Assembly: GCF_900112985.1 (NCBI RefSeq)
Contig: NZ_FONS01000013.1
Span: 1 to 64,000 of the forward strand
DNA from: Pedobacter antarcticus
Lineage (GTDB): Bacteria; Bacteroidota; Bacteroidia; Sphingobacteriales; Sphingobacteriaceae
DNA length: 64,000 nucleotides
Direction: 5' to 3'
Shown here piece after piece: positions 7,704 to 17,840 of this stretch. The position numbers and the translations under genes are program-made. How positions within the stretch are numbered: the first letter of the stretch is position 1; every line of letters starts with the position of its first letter. The notes beneath the pieces are model-generated. The model had not been told where the DNA came from and made no database searches. It saw nothing but the letters and a program-made list of their open reading frames with translations.

Positions 7704-8927
7704 ATGGTAAGACTTTTCATCTGCTTTATTTTCTTTTGTTCATCTCTGTCATTATCTGCACAGGGATTATTTGCTATCAGCGGGCAGGTGAAAGATAAAA
7801 AAGGCGAGACATTACCGGGAGCTGGAATTTACTTAAGTGGATATACAACAGCTACGGTGACCGATAACAATGGTAAATTTACATTACCGGCACTCAAACC
7901 CGGGTCGTACGAGGTTGTGATTCAAATGATGGGATTTCTTCCTTATAGTAAGAGTATATTAATCACCGACCAGTCGGCATCTTTTACTGCGATTCTATCG
8001 GAAAACACGATACAATTACAAGAAGTAACGATTAAGGCTGATCCAAACAGAGCTAAAAATCTTAAATTATTTCTAGAGTTTTTTATCGGCCGAACTCCGA
8101 ATTCAGCCCAGTGCAAACTCTTAAATCCTCAGATTCTTTTTATTGAGGACGATAGAAAAGAAGGGATTCTTAGGGTAAGTACCAACGACTTTCTGATCGT
8201 TGAGAACAAAGCGCTGGGTTACAGACTAAAATACATGCTCAATCTTTTCGAGTATAATTTCAACACCAGGATCATTTATTTTTCCGGGCTACCGGTCTTT
8301 GAAGATTTAAAAGGCTCAGGCTCGAAACGGAAGAAGTGGTTACAAGCTCGTGAAATTGCCTATGCAGGTTCTCCGCAGCATTTCTTCCAGTCTCTGTATA
8401 AGAATCAGATCCAGCAAGAAGGTTTTATTCTCTATAAGCGGGTAAAAACAAAAAACCCGGACAGGCCTGCCGATAGTATAATTCAAGCCGCCAAAGAAAG
8501 ATTAGTAAAAAGAATCCATGGCCCCTTAAAAGCAGGTTCCGCGCTAGCCGATTCTCTCTCCTACTGGCAGCAGGTGCAGCAGATGCCGGCAGAAAATGTT
8601 ACGCTGGACATGAGGGGAGTGCAGACCGATACTTTAATTAAAACCGCCGGTCCGGATCTGAAAACAATTAACTATACAGATGAACTGTATGTGTTATTTA
8701 CGCCTGAACAGGAAAGCAACACGTATTCATCGTCAGGGCATTATGTCCTCAGACCATTGACTATACCTAATTACCAGATTTCCGTAATCCGCATGCTGAA
8801 AGGACCTGTCGGCTTTTACGCAAACGGAGGAATGAGAGATTCCAGAGCGTTGCTATATGAAGGTTTTTGGGCTTACGAAAAAATAGGAGACATGGTACCC
8901 ATGGATTATGTACCTTTAGCTAAATAA
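7704..8927 (+). CDS. Secreted protein with carboxypeptidase-regulatory-like (CarbopepD_reg_2) domain
   Basis: A 407-residue exported protein. A signal peptide (about 1-20, ending SLSAQG) is followed by a beta-sandwich of the carboxypeptidase regulatory type (about 23-110: SGQVKDKKGETLPGAGIYL, then VTDNNGKFTLPALKPGSYEV). This domain is found at the N terminus of many Bacteroidota envelope proteins and TonB-dependent receptors. The remaining 290 residues are not recognised; they contain mixed alpha/beta text and no barrel signature. No lipobox is visible, so it is probably periplasmic or outer-membrane associated. The 35-bp gap after recN has no terminator, so read-through is possible. Function unknown. 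Confidence 0.8.
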   Translation: MVRLFICFIFFCSSLSLSAQGLFAISGQVKDKKGETLPGAGIYLSGYTTATVTDNNGKFTLPALKPGSYEVVIQMMGFLPYSKSILITDQSASFTAILSENTIQLQEVTIKADPNRAKNLKLFLEFFIGRTPNSAQCKLLNPQILFIEDDRKEGILRVSTNDFLIVENKALGYRLKYMLNLFEYNFNTRIIYFSGLPVFEDLKGSGSKRKKWLQAREIAYAGSPQHFFQSLYKNQIQQEGFILYKRVKTKNPDRPADSIIQAAKERLVKRIHGPLKAGSALADSLSYWQQVQQMPAENVTLDMRGVQTDTLIKTAGPDLKTINYTDELYVLFTPEQESNTYSSSGHYVLRPLTIPNYQISVIRMLKGPVGFYANGGMRDSRALLYEGFWAYEKIGDMVPMDYVPLAK

Positions 8928-8987
8928 TAATACCGTCTTGTTTCTTACTAAGAATATTAGTATTTTTAGCGTGATAGCAAAGATGAT

Positions 8988-10091
8988 ATGCCCAGAGAAC
9001 AAAACACACGGAATTCATACATTAAGGCAGATGAATATCTCAAAGGCCGGGGAGCGCAGCTTAATACACATAACAAATTTGCTGCAAATACCTATGTACG
9101 GGATCATGCAGAAGGGATAGACGACTGGGAAACTGGTGGAAAAGCAAAAACTGTTTATATAGAAGGTAGCTCCAAGTCCATTGTTAACCCTGTAGATAGT
9201 CCTGACGTAGGTATGGAATTCTCCATGAATCCTTACCAGGGCTGTGAACATGGCTGCACTTATTGTTATGCCCGGAATACGCATGAGTATTGGGGTTTCA
9301 GTGCCGGTCTGGACTTTGAGCAGAAAATCATCGTAAAAAAAGATGCTCCAGCGCTGTTCAGAAAATTTCTGGAACGAAAAAGCTGGGATGCGAGTGTGAT
9401 TTCTCTCTCTGGTAATACAGATTGCTATCAGCCGGCAGAAAGAAAATACCGCATTACCCGGGGACTCCTGCGAATTGCTGCCGATTACGGACAGCCTGTA
9501 AGCCTGATCACTAAAAATTCGCTGATCCTGCGGGATCTTGATATTTTAAAAGAGCTGGCTTCCAGAAACCTCTGCGCTGTATACCTGTCCATTAACAGTC
9601 TCAATGAAGACCTTCGTTTAAAGATGGAGCCTAGAACGGCAACGGCGAAGCAGCGGCTCAAAGTTCTCTCTGCTTTAAGTGACGCAGGTATTCCTGCAGG
9701 TGTTATGGTCGCACCACTTATTCCAGGTCTTAGTGATCACGAAATACCGTCTATTTTGAAGGAAATCACTGCATGCGGAGCTATTCACGCAGGGTATACA
9801 GTAGTTCGGCTCAATGGTGCCATCTCAGTTATCTTCAGGGACTGGCTTGAACAGAATTTCCCTGACCGGGCAGAAAAAGTATGGCATCAGATTCAGTCCT
9901 GCCATCAGGGTGCCGTAAATGACAGCCGTTTCGGCACACGAATGAGAGGTGAAGGAAATATTGCAAAAATGATCCGGGATACCTTCCGCTTACATTGCAG
10001 GCTGAACGGCCTGAATAAGGATCGGATTAATCTAGATTCCAGCCAGTTCTGTGTACCTGGATCACAGCTCAATTTATTCGGCGGGCTTTAA
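8988..10091 (+). CDS. PA0069-family radical SAM protein
   Basis: A 367-residue radical SAM enzyme of the group related to spore photoproduct lyase (PA0069/Rv2578c type). The 4Fe-4S cluster motif is CEHGCTYCYAR with Cys86, Cys90 and Cys93. Typical flanking text is NPYQGCEHGCTYCYARNTHE and LSGNTDCYQPAERKYRITR (residues about 82-100 and 128-150), plus ITKNSLILRDLDILKEL. Substrate is unknown for the family. The ATG at 8988 gives MPREQNTRNSYIK; an overlapping longer frame starting at 8938 is a shadow. It converges on clpC with a shared bidirectional terminator between them. Confidence 0.9.
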   Translation: MPREQNTRNSYIKADEYLKGRGAQLNTHNKFAANTYVRDHAEGIDDWETGGKAKTVYIEGSSKSIVNPVDSPDVGMEFSMNPYQGCEHGCTYCYARNTHEYWGFSAGLDFEQKIIVKKDAPALFRKFLERKSWDASVISLSGNTDCYQPAERKYRITRGLLRIAADYGQPVSLITKNSLILRDLDILKELASRNLCAVYLSINSLNEDLRLKMEPRTATAKQRLKVLSALSDAGIPAGVMVAPLIPGLSDHEIPSILKEITACGAIHAGYTVVRLNGAISVIFRDWLEQNFPDRAEKVWHQIQSCHQGAVNDSRFGTRMRGEGNIAKMIRDTFRLHCRLNGLNKDRINLDSSQFCVPGSQLNLFGGL

Positions 10092-10140
10092 TATTTGATT
10101 ATGATTTTTAAACGGGATAGCTCTAAGCTGATGCATAAAA

Positions 10141-10178
10141 AAAGCCTGTCATCTTTCTAATGATGACAGGCTTTTATA
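10141..10178. terminator. Bidirectional intrinsic terminator between radical SAM gene and clpC
   Basis: A perfect 13-bp stem AAAGCCTGTCATC (10141-10153) / GATGACAGGCTTT (10162-10174) with an 8-nt loop, flanked by A and T runs on the two sides. It can stop transcription from both convergent genes. Confidence 0.88.
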
Positions 10179-10198
10179 AGGATTAATTTCCCTGGTTT

Positions 10199-12721
10199 TT
10201 AAACTTTCTTCTTTTTACCGGGGCTTTTGTTCTCCACAACAATAAGGTCAGTTTCTTTATTATAATCTATTTCCAAAGTATCACCTTCGTGAATATCTCC
10301 TTTAAGAATTTCCTCTGCAATCGGATCTTCCAGGTATTTCTGAATCGCACGTTTTAAAGGTCGGGCACCAAAATTGATATCAAATCCTTTTTCAGCAATA
10401 AAATCTTTGGCAACCTCTGTCAATTTGATTTCATAGCCCAGTGTATGCACTCGTCCGAACAGAGATTTCAACTCGATATCAATGATTTTAAAGATCTCAT
10501 CCTTACCTAAGGTATTGAATACGATCACATCATCTACTCTATTCAGGAATTCCGGAGCGAATGCGCGTTTTAAAGCATTTTCAATTACTCCTCTGGAATG
10601 TGAATCAACCTGATTATTCTTAGCTGAGGTAGAGAACCCTATCCCCTGTCCAAAATCTTTCAGCTGACGCGCTCCAATATTGGACGTCATGATAATGATC
10701 GTGTTTCTGAAATCTACCTTACGACCAAGACTGTCAGTCAGCTGTCCTTCATCCAATACCTGTAAAAGGATATTGAATACATCAGGATGTGCTTTTTCAA
10801 TCTCGTCCAGCAGAATTACTGCATATGGTTTACGACGTACTTTTTCTGTTAACTGCCCACCTTCTTCGTATCCTACATATCCGGGAGGCGCACCTACCAG
10901 CCGGGAGACTGCGAATTTCTCCATGTATTCACTCATATCGATCTGAATTAACGAGTCGTCACTATCGAACATAAATCTCGCCAGTTCTTTCGCTAATTCT
11001 GTTTTACCCACTCCGGTTGGACCCAAAAAGATAAAGGAACCGATTGGTTTTTTAGGATCTTTCAGACCTGCACGTGTACGCTGAATAGCTTTGGTCAGTT
11101 TTTTTATCGCATCGTCCTGTCCAATAATCTTTTCAGCAACGGTATCGTACATATTCAGCAGCTTAATGCTGTCTGTTTGCCCTACTCTTTGCAAAGGAAT
11201 ACCAGTCATCATAGAAACAACCTCTGCGACATTATCTTCAGTAACAGTATAACGTTTGGTTTTTGTCTCTGCTTCCCAACTTGCTTTAGCACGATCGAGT
11301 TCTTCAAGAAGATTCTTTTCAGTATCTCTTAATTTAGCAGCTTCTTCGTATTTCTGACTTTTGACAACTTTATTCTTTTCAACCTTGATATTTTCAATCT
11401 TATTCTCAATGTCAATAATATTCTCAGGAACATGAATATTGGTCAGGTGCACCCTTGATCCGGCTTCATCCAGCGCATCAATAGCTTTGTCAGGCAGGAA
11501 ACGGTCTGTAATGTATCTTGAAGTCAGACTTACACAGGCATTAATTGCTTCATTAGTATAAGTTACACCATGGTGATCTTCGTACTTCTCTTTAATCCTG
11601 TTAAGGATCTCAATCGTTTCATCAGGTGAAGCGGGCTCGATCATTACCTTTTGGAAACGACGATCCAAAGCACCATCTTTCTCAATATACTGACGATATT
11701 CATCTAATGTTGTCGCACCTATACATTGTATCTCACCTCTAGCTAGAGCTGGTTTGAACATATTTGAGGCATCCAGTGATCCAGAAGCGCCGCCAGCACC
11801 AACAATAGTATGAATCTCATCAATAAACAGGATCACATCCGTAGACTTCTCCAGTTCGTTCATCACAGCTTTCATCCTTTCTTCAAACTGACCACGGTAT
11901 TTAGTACCGGCAACCAGAGAAGCAAGATCAAGTGTAACGACGCGTTTATTGAATAAGACACGTGAAACTTTACGCTGAACAATTCGCAGCGCCAGCCCTT
12001 CAGCAATTGCTGATTTACCGACACCAGGTTCACCGATAAGTATCGGATTATTCTTTTTACGACGGGAAAGAATCTGCGAAACACGCTCAATTTCTTTTTC
12101 CCTGCCAACGATAGGGTCCAAACGTCCTTCTTCCGCAGCTTTCGTTAAATCCCTGCCAAAATTATCAAGTACGGGAGTTTTGGATTTAATATCAGAAACC
12201 TTTTTTGGGCTGCTGAAACTTTCCTCTTCACGATAATCATCGTCACCGCCTGCAGAAGCACTTCCTTGTGTTTCATCTCTGAAACCATTTTTGTTAACTT
12301 CTACTTCTTGTTTGAAGATTTCGTAATTGATATTATATTGCAATAGAATCTGGGAGGCGATATTATCGTCATCACGCAGGATAGAAAGCAACAGATGTTC
12401 TGTTCCGATCAAATCACTTTTGAAGATCTTAGCTTCCAGATAAGTGATCTTCAGAACTTTTTCCGCCTGTTTGGTTAAAGGGATATTTCCCAGATTAACC
12501 GTAACACTGGAAGTACCCCGGACAGCTTCTTCTATTGAACGACGTAATTTTGCAGTGTCTACGCCCAATGATTTCAATATTTTGATAGCCATACCGTCTC
12601 CTTCGCGGATCAGGCCCAACAAAAGATGTTCGGCGCCTATATAATCGTGACCTAATCTCAGGGCTTCTTCCCTGCTAAACGAAATCACGTCTTTTACTTG
12701 TGGTGAAAATTTAGCTTCCAT
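10199..12721 (-). CDS. clpC: ATP-dependent Clp protease ATP-binding subunit ClpC
   Basis: An 840-residue HSP100 unfoldase that feeds substrates to ClpP. Order of domains: two Clp_N repeats (about 1-145), AAA1 with Walker A GEPGVGKS (230-237) and Walker B VILFIDEIHT, a middle domain containing a UVR-like segment QKYEEAAKLRDTEKNLLEEL (456-475, the ClpC mark), AAA2 with Walker A GPTGVGKT (567-574), and the C-terminal D2-small domain. It ends in a Lys-rich tail GKKKKV. Residues 150-175 form a low-complexity Gly/Asp/Ser linker. Length and architecture match ClpC. The gene stands alone, with a 470-bp intergenic region upstream shared with the divergent ettA. Confidence 0.97.
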   Translation of the reverse strand: MEAKFSPQVKDVISFSREEALRLGHDYIGAEHLLLGLIREGDGMAIKILKSLGVDTAKLRRSIEEAVRGTSSVTVNLGNIPLTKQAEKVLKITYLEAKIFKSDLIGTEHLLLSILRDDDNIASQILLQYNINYEIFKQEVEVNKNGFRDETQGSASAGGDDDYREEESFSSPKKVSDIKSKTPVLDNFGRDLTKAAEEGRLDPIVGREKEIERVSQILSRRKKNNPILIGEPGVGKSAIAEGLALRIVQRKVSRVLFNKRVVTLDLASLVAGTKYRGQFEERMKAVMNELEKSTDVILFIDEIHTIVGAGGASGSLDASNMFKPALARGEIQCIGATTLDEYRQYIEKDGALDRRFQKVMIEPASPDETIEILNRIKEKYEDHHGVTYTNEAINACVSLTSRYITDRFLPDKAIDALDEAGSRVHLTNIHVPENIIDIENKIENIKVEKNKVVKSQKYEEAAKLRDTEKNLLEELDRAKASWEAETKTKRYTVTEDNVAEVVSMMTGIPLQRVGQTDSIKLLNMYDTVAEKIIGQDDAIKKLTKAIQRTRAGLKDPKKPIGSFIFLGPTGVGKTELAKELARFMFDSDDSLIQIDMSEYMEKFAVSRLVGAPPGYVGYEEGGQLTEKVRRKPYAVILLDEIEKAHPDVFNILLQVLDEGQLTDSLGRKVDFRNTIIIMTSNIGARQLKDFGQGIGFSTSAKNNQVDSHSRGVIENALKRAFAPEFLNRVDDVIVFNTLGKDEIFKIIDIELKSLFGRVHTLGYEIKLTEVAKDFIAEKGFDINFGARPLKRAIQKYLEDPIAEEILKGDIHEGDTLEIDYNKETDLIVVENKSPGKKKKV

Positions 12722-13194
12722 ATATCCTTTTATTAAACGGAACGCCTCTAAACTATAAAATATGTTTTACAAATATCAGCATCAATCCGATTTATTTTTA
12801 ACAACAATTACGCCATATCAGGCGCATTCTGATTGCTCAGCGCCCGTAATATATTAAACTTAGTAAATTTGAGACCAATGCAGGTATAAAAAGGCTACTT
12901 AAAAGATATATATTCTGTAAAATTCCGCCTGTTTAAGTGCCTTTAAAAGACTCTCTATATAATCTGCCGGTAATTGTCCCCGAAATGTAAGGTTTATAAA
13001 CATTCCAAATAGCTGTCATTTTGCTATACCCGCCATAAAAAACCGGCATAAATGGCAGTTCCCTGCTTTGTTGATTACGCCCGACTTTAATTATATTTGC
13101 TTGTTGGTATATACGGTATTTTAAAAAAAACAGATGTGTTCCAACTGCAGGAATCTTGCAATTTAGCAGATTCAGGTATTTGATTAAAAAAGCT
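12722..13194. other. Divergent intergenic region between clpC and ettA
   Basis: The 473 bp hold no credible gene. The right part has a good promoter for ettA (13067-13099). On the clpC side only a weak -7-like GATATTTG (minus strand, around 12770) is visible, without a well-spaced -33 element. Short imperfect inverted repeats around 13030-13065 were seen but are too weak to call. Confidence 0.5.
13067..13099 (+). promoter_or_regulatory. Bacteroidota-type promoter of ettA
   Basis: TTTG (13067-13070), 21 nt, TATATTTG (13092-13099) matches both elements of the Bacteroidota consensus. The implied leader to the ATG at 13195 is about 90 nt. Confidence 0.65.
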
Positions 13195-14874
13195 ATGTCA
13201 GACGAAAAAATAATATTCTCGATGGCGGGGGTAAATAAGATTTATCCACCCCAGAAACAAGTCTTAAAAAACATTTACTTATCCTTCTTTTACGGCGCAA
13301 AAATCGGTGTAATCGGTTTGAACGGATCGGGTAAATCTTCGGTACTAAAAATTATTGCAGGGATTGATAAAGCATTTCAGGGAGAAGTTGTGTTTTCTCC
13401 GGGGTATACCGTCGGATATCTGGCACAGGAGCCGGAACTTGACGAAAATAAAACTGTTCGTGAGGTTGTAGAAGAAGGTGTTGCCGAAATCACTGCTATC
13501 CTAAAAGAATATGAGTCTATCAATGAACAGTTCGGTCTGCCGGAAGTTTATGAGAATGCCGAAGTGATGGATAAACTGATGATCAAACAGGGTGAACTTC
13601 AGGATAAAATTGATGCAGTTAATGCATGGGAACTCGATAATAAGCTGGAAAGAGCCATGGACGCACTTCGCTGCCCGGAACCCGATACTAAGATTGCAGT
13701 ACTGTCGGGAGGTGAACGTCGCCGTGTCGCTATGTGCAGACTCTTATTACAAGAACCCGATGTGTTGTTACTTGATGAACCAACCAATCACCTTGATGCA
13801 GAAAGTATCGACTGGCTGGAGCAATTCCTGAAAGAGTATAAAGGAACCGTGATTGCCGTAACACATGATAGGTACTTCCTGGACAATGTGGCTGGATGGA
13901 TTCTTGAACTGGATCGTGGTGAAGGTATTCCATGGAAAGGAAACTATTCTTCGTGGTTAGACCAAAAAGCAAAACGTCTTTCACAGGAAGAGAAAACAGA
14001 GAGTAAACGTCAGAAAACTCTTGAGCGCGAATTGGAGTGGGTGCGTATGGCTCCAAAAGCAAGACATGCGAAATCTAAGGCACGTTTATCCAATTATGAT
14101 AAACTAGCTTCAGAAGACTCGAAAGAAAGAGAAGATAAGCTGGAGCTTTTTATTCCTGCAGGACCACGATTAGGCAATGTAGTTATTGAAGCAAATAATA
14201 TCACAAAATCTTACGGAGATAAAATCCTGTTTGAAAACTTAAGCTTCTCGTTACCACCAGCGGGTATTGTTGGTATCATCGGTCCGAATGGGGCGGGAAA
14301 AACAACATTATTCCGTTTAATCACGGAACAGGAAACTCCAGATGAAGGTACGTTCAGAGTAGGCGAGACTGTAGCGCTGGGGTATGTAGATCAGATGCAC
14401 AATGATCTTTCACCGGACAAGACAGTTTATGAAAATATTACTGACGGACTAGACAACATCATGCTGGGCAATAAAGCTGTTAACGGTAGAGCTTATGTCT
14501 CTAAATTTAACTTTAATGGTGGTGATCAACAGAAAAAAGTTGCTGTATTGTCTGGTGGGGAACGGAACCGTGTTCACCTTGCAATTACCTTGAAAAAAGG
14601 CGCGAACGTACTTTTACTCGATGAGCCAACCAATGATATTGACGTGAACACTTTACGTGCACTGGAAGAGGCATTAGAAAATTTCGGCGGTTGTGCGGTT
14701 GTTATCAGTCACGATAGATGGTTCCTGGACCGTATTTGTACACATATCCTGGCATTCGAAGGTAATTCTCAGGTTTATTTCTTCGAAGGTAACTACAGCG
14801 ATTATGAGGAAAACCGAAAGAAACGCCTTGGAGACAGTACTCCACATAGAATCAGGTATAAAAAACTTGTATAA
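13195..14874 (+). CDS. ettA: Energy-dependent translational throttle protein EttA (ABC-F)
   Basis: A 559-residue soluble ABC-F ATPase that binds the ribosomal E site and gates translation according to the ATP/ADP state. It has two ABC domains: Walker A GLNGSGKS (41-48) with signature LSGGERRRVAM and Walker B VLLLDEPTNHLD, then a second Walker A GPNGAGKT with LSGGERNRVHL and LLLDEPTNDID. Between them lies the P-site tRNA-interaction linker (about 245-300, KRLSQEEKTESKRQKTLEREL) and an arm in the first domain. I placed the start at the ATG at 13195 (MSDEKIIFSMAGVNK), not at an upstream TTG, because it gives the usual EttA length. It converges with the barrel-protein gene with a 5-bp gap. Confidence 0.94.
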   Translation: MSDEKIIFSMAGVNKIYPPQKQVLKNIYLSFFYGAKIGVIGLNGSGKSSVLKIIAGIDKAFQGEVVFSPGYTVGYLAQEPELDENKTVREVVEEGVAEITAILKEYESINEQFGLPEVYENAEVMDKLMIKQGELQDKIDAVNAWELDNKLERAMDALRCPEPDTKIAVLSGGERRRVAMCRLLLQEPDVLLLDEPTNHLDAESIDWLEQFLKEYKGTVIAVTHDRYFLDNVAGWILELDRGEGIPWKGNYSSWLDQKAKRLSQEEKTESKRQKTLERELEWVRMAPKARHAKSKARLSNYDKLASEDSKEREDKLELFIPAGPRLGNVVIEANNITKSYGDKILFENLSFSLPPAGIVGIIGPNGAGKTTLFRLITEQETPDEGTFRVGETVALGYVDQMHNDLSPDKTVYENITDGLDNIMLGNKAVNGRAYVSKFNFNGGDQQKKVAVLSGGERNRVHLAITLKKGANVLLLDEPTNDIDVNTLRALEEALENFGGCAVVISHDRWFLDRICTHILAFEGNSQVYFFEGNYSDYEENRKKRLGDSTPHRIRYKKLV

Positions 14875-14879
14875 CCTCG

Positions 14880-17567
14880 CTATTTGTGCTCAGGAGAGCC
14901 AAACTTCTGAAGCCTGTAAGTGAAATTAAGAAGTACATATCTGGTAATTTGATTGAACCGGCTATCGGTAATCGAATTATCAGATATGCTTCTGACTAAG
15001 TTGTTCCCCTGGTTCAAAAGATCATAAGCCTGCACTGAAATAGATCCCTGCCTGTTGTTAAAAAGAGATTTTTCTATACTCAGATTTAACAGCAGAGGAT
15101 TCGATATATTTATTGAGTACCCCGAATTAATCCGCTTAGATACATCTGCCGTCAAAAAAAGTGACTTATTCAGATTCACCCGGCTGTTTACATTAAATTG
15201 CCAGGTTTCTATGTTTCTCAGTCTGAGTAGTGCGATGGCATAGCGGTTGCTGCTATAACTATAAGTCGCATAACCAGACAGATAAAACTTGGGTCTGGTT
15301 AACCGCATTTTCAAAGTTTGGGAAAAACTGATGTTACGGTTTGTATTCAGCAGATCATTCGCGAAAGAGATCATATTCATATAGTCCCAATTTCCCCTTA
15401 GTTCAACATTAAACCTGTTATTCGCGAAAGGATATGCAAATGAATAATTGGTTCCGATCTGATAGGCACCACTCGCATTTTCAAACCTTGTTTCCTGCTT
15501 CAGCGTGTTCAGCGTATCCTGTACGAGCACCACATTACTAACAACCTGGTTTTCGAGAAAAGAAGAATTCAGCCCGACCATTAGTGTCGATCCGCTTTTT
15601 TCACCTGTATGCTGAAAGTTCAGACTTCCGCTATGTGTAAAACTCGATTTCAGATTTGGATTACCAACGATGACATTCTGGATATTACTTATATTGGGTA
15701 CTGGCTGTAACTGATAGATGTCAGGTGGAGTGGTTACGCCCGTATAAACGAATGAGAAGCTATTCCAATCTGACAGAATAAAATTCATATTTGCAATCGG
15801 CGAAAGATTCAGCTGACTATTTAATATCTTCTCATAACCAGAATAACGCCCGCGAACTTCACTCGGCTGGGCGCTGATTCCCAGATTATAATTAAACTCT
15901 TTCGACTGATACCGGTAACTTACCATAATCCTTTGCTGGAGAAACGACGATGAATAAAGAGAACTCAGAGAATCTACAATACTCAAATCTCCGTTCTCAT
16001 CATTTACACGGGTGTATAAGCTATTGCGTGTTTTATTCAAAGAGAAGAAATAAGAAAAATCTATATTTCTTCGGACAAGAGAATCTTCATCTGAACGTAA
16101 TGGTTCCGAATATCTGAAATCTGCCGTAATTGCATTTGATCTGTTTTCGGTCTCTACGAAGCGATGAACTAATGAGTCTTTTGTCGGCAGGCTGTTGGTC
16201 TTATTAAAATAAGTAATAACATTTGCGAGGTCTTCTTCAACCTGATTAATACCGCTTGACATGACTATTCCACCTGACATGCTCCTGCCCGGCTTATCCA
16301 TGCTTCTTGCCCAAACTACATTGGCATTCAAATTAGGCGTTTCTGTCATTGACCGGTTATTGCTTTTCAGATTCTGATGGATCAACCCCGTCTGATTTGA
16401 AAATGTTTCCGCGTCTTTATTTCTTTCCGAAAGCGAGCCGCCCAAAGAGGCTTGAAAATAACTTTTATCAGCTATAGACTGGATATTGAAATTAATATGG
16501 TGCGTATTATCCAACGAACGGCTCTGGGAATTCAGATCATTTAAAATGATACCTCCGGGATTGATACTTTCAACTTTATTCTGCTGTTTCGAATTATTAT
16601 TATTGTAATCATAAGAGTATGCAGCGCTAGCAGTTATTCCTGTAAAAAGTTTATCCCGATAATTGATTCCGGCCGCAGCATTCGTATTTACTCCTGCTTC
16701 GTTATTGGTATTACTGGAACTACTATTCATGCCGATCTGGCGTGTATCTTCCCATAGATTCGCATTGCCCTGAAGACCATAACGGTTATTAGTGCCACCG
16801 CTGACACCAGCATTTCCGAATTTCCCATGATTCTGCCCCGCCTTTGTGACCAGATTAAGCATTTTCTGAGGTTCACCTTCTTTGATCCCAGTAAAATTAG
16901 CTTCATCCCCGTAGTCATTGATAATTTCAATTTTATCAATAACCTTTGCCGGTAGCTGGCTAATAAAATCTTTTACGTTATTGGTGAAAAAGTCCTCTCC
17001 GTTTACTCTTAACTTAATCAGAGGTTTACCCATTGTACTGGCATTCCCGTTTGCATCTACCTCAACACCGGGTAACTGACGCAGGAGATCTTCCACCCTG
17101 TCATTTTCAGAGACTTGGTAGAATGCGGCATTATACTGAATTGTATCTTTTTTGAATTTGACGGGTCTGTCCTTGGCACTGATAATAACTTCATCAAGCA
17201 GATTGGATTCTGACGTCAGCACTAACTGACCTACATTTAATTGAAGATAACCTTTCTCAAAATGAAAAGTTCTGGAATAAGGTTTAAAGCCAATACTGAG
17301 AATGAGCAGCGAAACTTTGTCGGCTTGAAAACCGGTAAAATTGAATCTCCCGTGGATGTCTGTACTGCTGTTCAGCGTGTCTTTCCCGGCAATCAGGTAA
17401 ATATCAGCACCACCCACAGAGTTTTCCAGTGAATCGATCACCAGCCCCTGGAGTTTTTGCTGACTTTGCCCTAAAGCTACCGTAGCACAAAGCACCAAAA
17501 TGACCTGAAATAGAAATACACCTCTTAAATGACCCAAATTCCAATTTTTTATATCTCCAGAAGCCAA
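14880..17567 (-). CDS. TonB-receptor-like outer membrane beta-barrel protein
   Basis: An 895-residue outer-membrane protein. A signal peptide/anchor (about 15-34, ending VALGQS) precedes a carboxypeptidase-regulatory-like domain (38-120: LQGLVIDSLENSVGGADIYL). A plug-like segment follows (about 130-230: ISAKDRPVKFKKDTIQYNA ... VEDLLRQLPGVEVDANG ... VIDKIEIINDYGDEA). The rest is a beta barrel of the OMP_b-brl_3 type with alternating aromatic strands and many Asn/Ser turns. The plug-like text is the non-canonical kind in which RPVKFKKDTIQYNA replaces the usual TonB-box/plug entry, so active TonB-dependent import is not certain. Substrate unknown. No SusD-like partner is adjacent. Confidence 0.85.
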   Translation of the reverse strand: MASGDIKNWNLGHLRGVFLFQVILVLCATVALGQSQQKLQGLVIDSLENSVGGADIYLIAGKDTLNSSTDIHGRFNFTGFQADKVSLLILSIGFKPYSRTFHFEKGYLQLNVGQLVLTSESNLLDEVIISAKDRPVKFKKDTIQYNAAFYQVSENDRVEDLLRQLPGVEVDANGNASTMGKPLIKLRVNGEDFFTNNVKDFISQLPAKVIDKIEIINDYGDEANFTGIKEGEPQKMLNLVTKAGQNHGKFGNAGVSGGTNNRYGLQGNANLWEDTRQIGMNSSSSNTNNEAGVNTNAAAGINYRDKLFTGITASAAYSYDYNNNNSKQQNKVESINPGGIILNDLNSQSRSLDNTHHINFNIQSIADKSYFQASLGGSLSERNKDAETFSNQTGLIHQNLKSNNRSMTETPNLNANVVWARSMDKPGRSMSGGIVMSSGINQVEEDLANVITYFNKTNSLPTKDSLVHRFVETENRSNAITADFRYSEPLRSDEDSLVRRNIDFSYFFSLNKTRNSLYTRVNDENGDLSIVDSLSSLYSSSFLQQRIMVSYRYQSKEFNYNLGISAQPSEVRGRYSGYEKILNSQLNLSPIANMNFILSDWNSFSFVYTGVTTPPDIYQLQPVPNISNIQNVIVGNPNLKSSFTHSGSLNFQHTGEKSGSTLMVGLNSSFLENQVVSNVVLVQDTLNTLKQETRFENASGAYQIGTNYSFAYPFANNRFNVELRGNWDYMNMISFANDLLNTNRNISFSQTLKMRLTRPKFYLSGYATYSYSSNRYAIALLRLRNIETWQFNVNSRVNLNKSLFLTADVSKRINSGYSINISNPLLLNLSIEKSLFNNRQGSISVQAYDLLNQGNNLVRSISDNSITDSRFNQITRYVLLNFTYRLQKFGSPEHK

Positions 17568-17590
17568 TATAACAGTTTAATACTGAATTA

Positions 17591-17839
17591 TCAGCCAGTC
17601 ACAGGGGGTACTGTTTTTTCTGGTCTTGGTCCTCTTTTATAGATAACAAGACCGTTCAGGAAATTTCGTAGAATCTGGTCGCCACAAGGTTTAAAATTTG
17701 GATGATCTTCACTACGGAAGAACGACCCTAATTCGCTTTTGGTAACTGTAAAATTTACCAGTCCGAGAATATGAATGATATCTTCATTATTCAGCTCCAG
17801 TGCAACCCGCAATTTTTTAATTATATCGTTATTACTCAT
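17591..17839 (-). CDS. DUF1456 family protein, single repeat
   Basis: An 82-residue protein matching one DUF1456 unit: NNDIIKKLRVALELNNED, then FTVTKSELGSFFRSEDHPN and CGDQILRNFLNGLVIYKRG. E. coli YehS-type members carry two such units in about 150 residues; this one has a single unit and a short tail RPEKTVPPVTG. There is no room for a second unit downstream, where the barrel gene begins 23 bp later. The start lies one base from the end of the upstream helicase gene, so the two are probably co-transcribed. Function is unknown; a nucleic-acid-related role is only a guess from the neighbour. Confidence 0.82.
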   Translation of the reverse strand: MSNNDIIKKLRVALELNNEDIIHILGLVNFTVTKSELGSFFRSEDHPNFKPCGDQILRNFLNGLVIYKRGPRPEKTVPPVTG

Positions 17840-17840
17840 C

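Noticed and set aside
8938..9120. 60-residue frame at the start of the PA0069-type gene
   Set aside because: Overlaps the N terminus of the radical SAM protein in another frame and lacks features.
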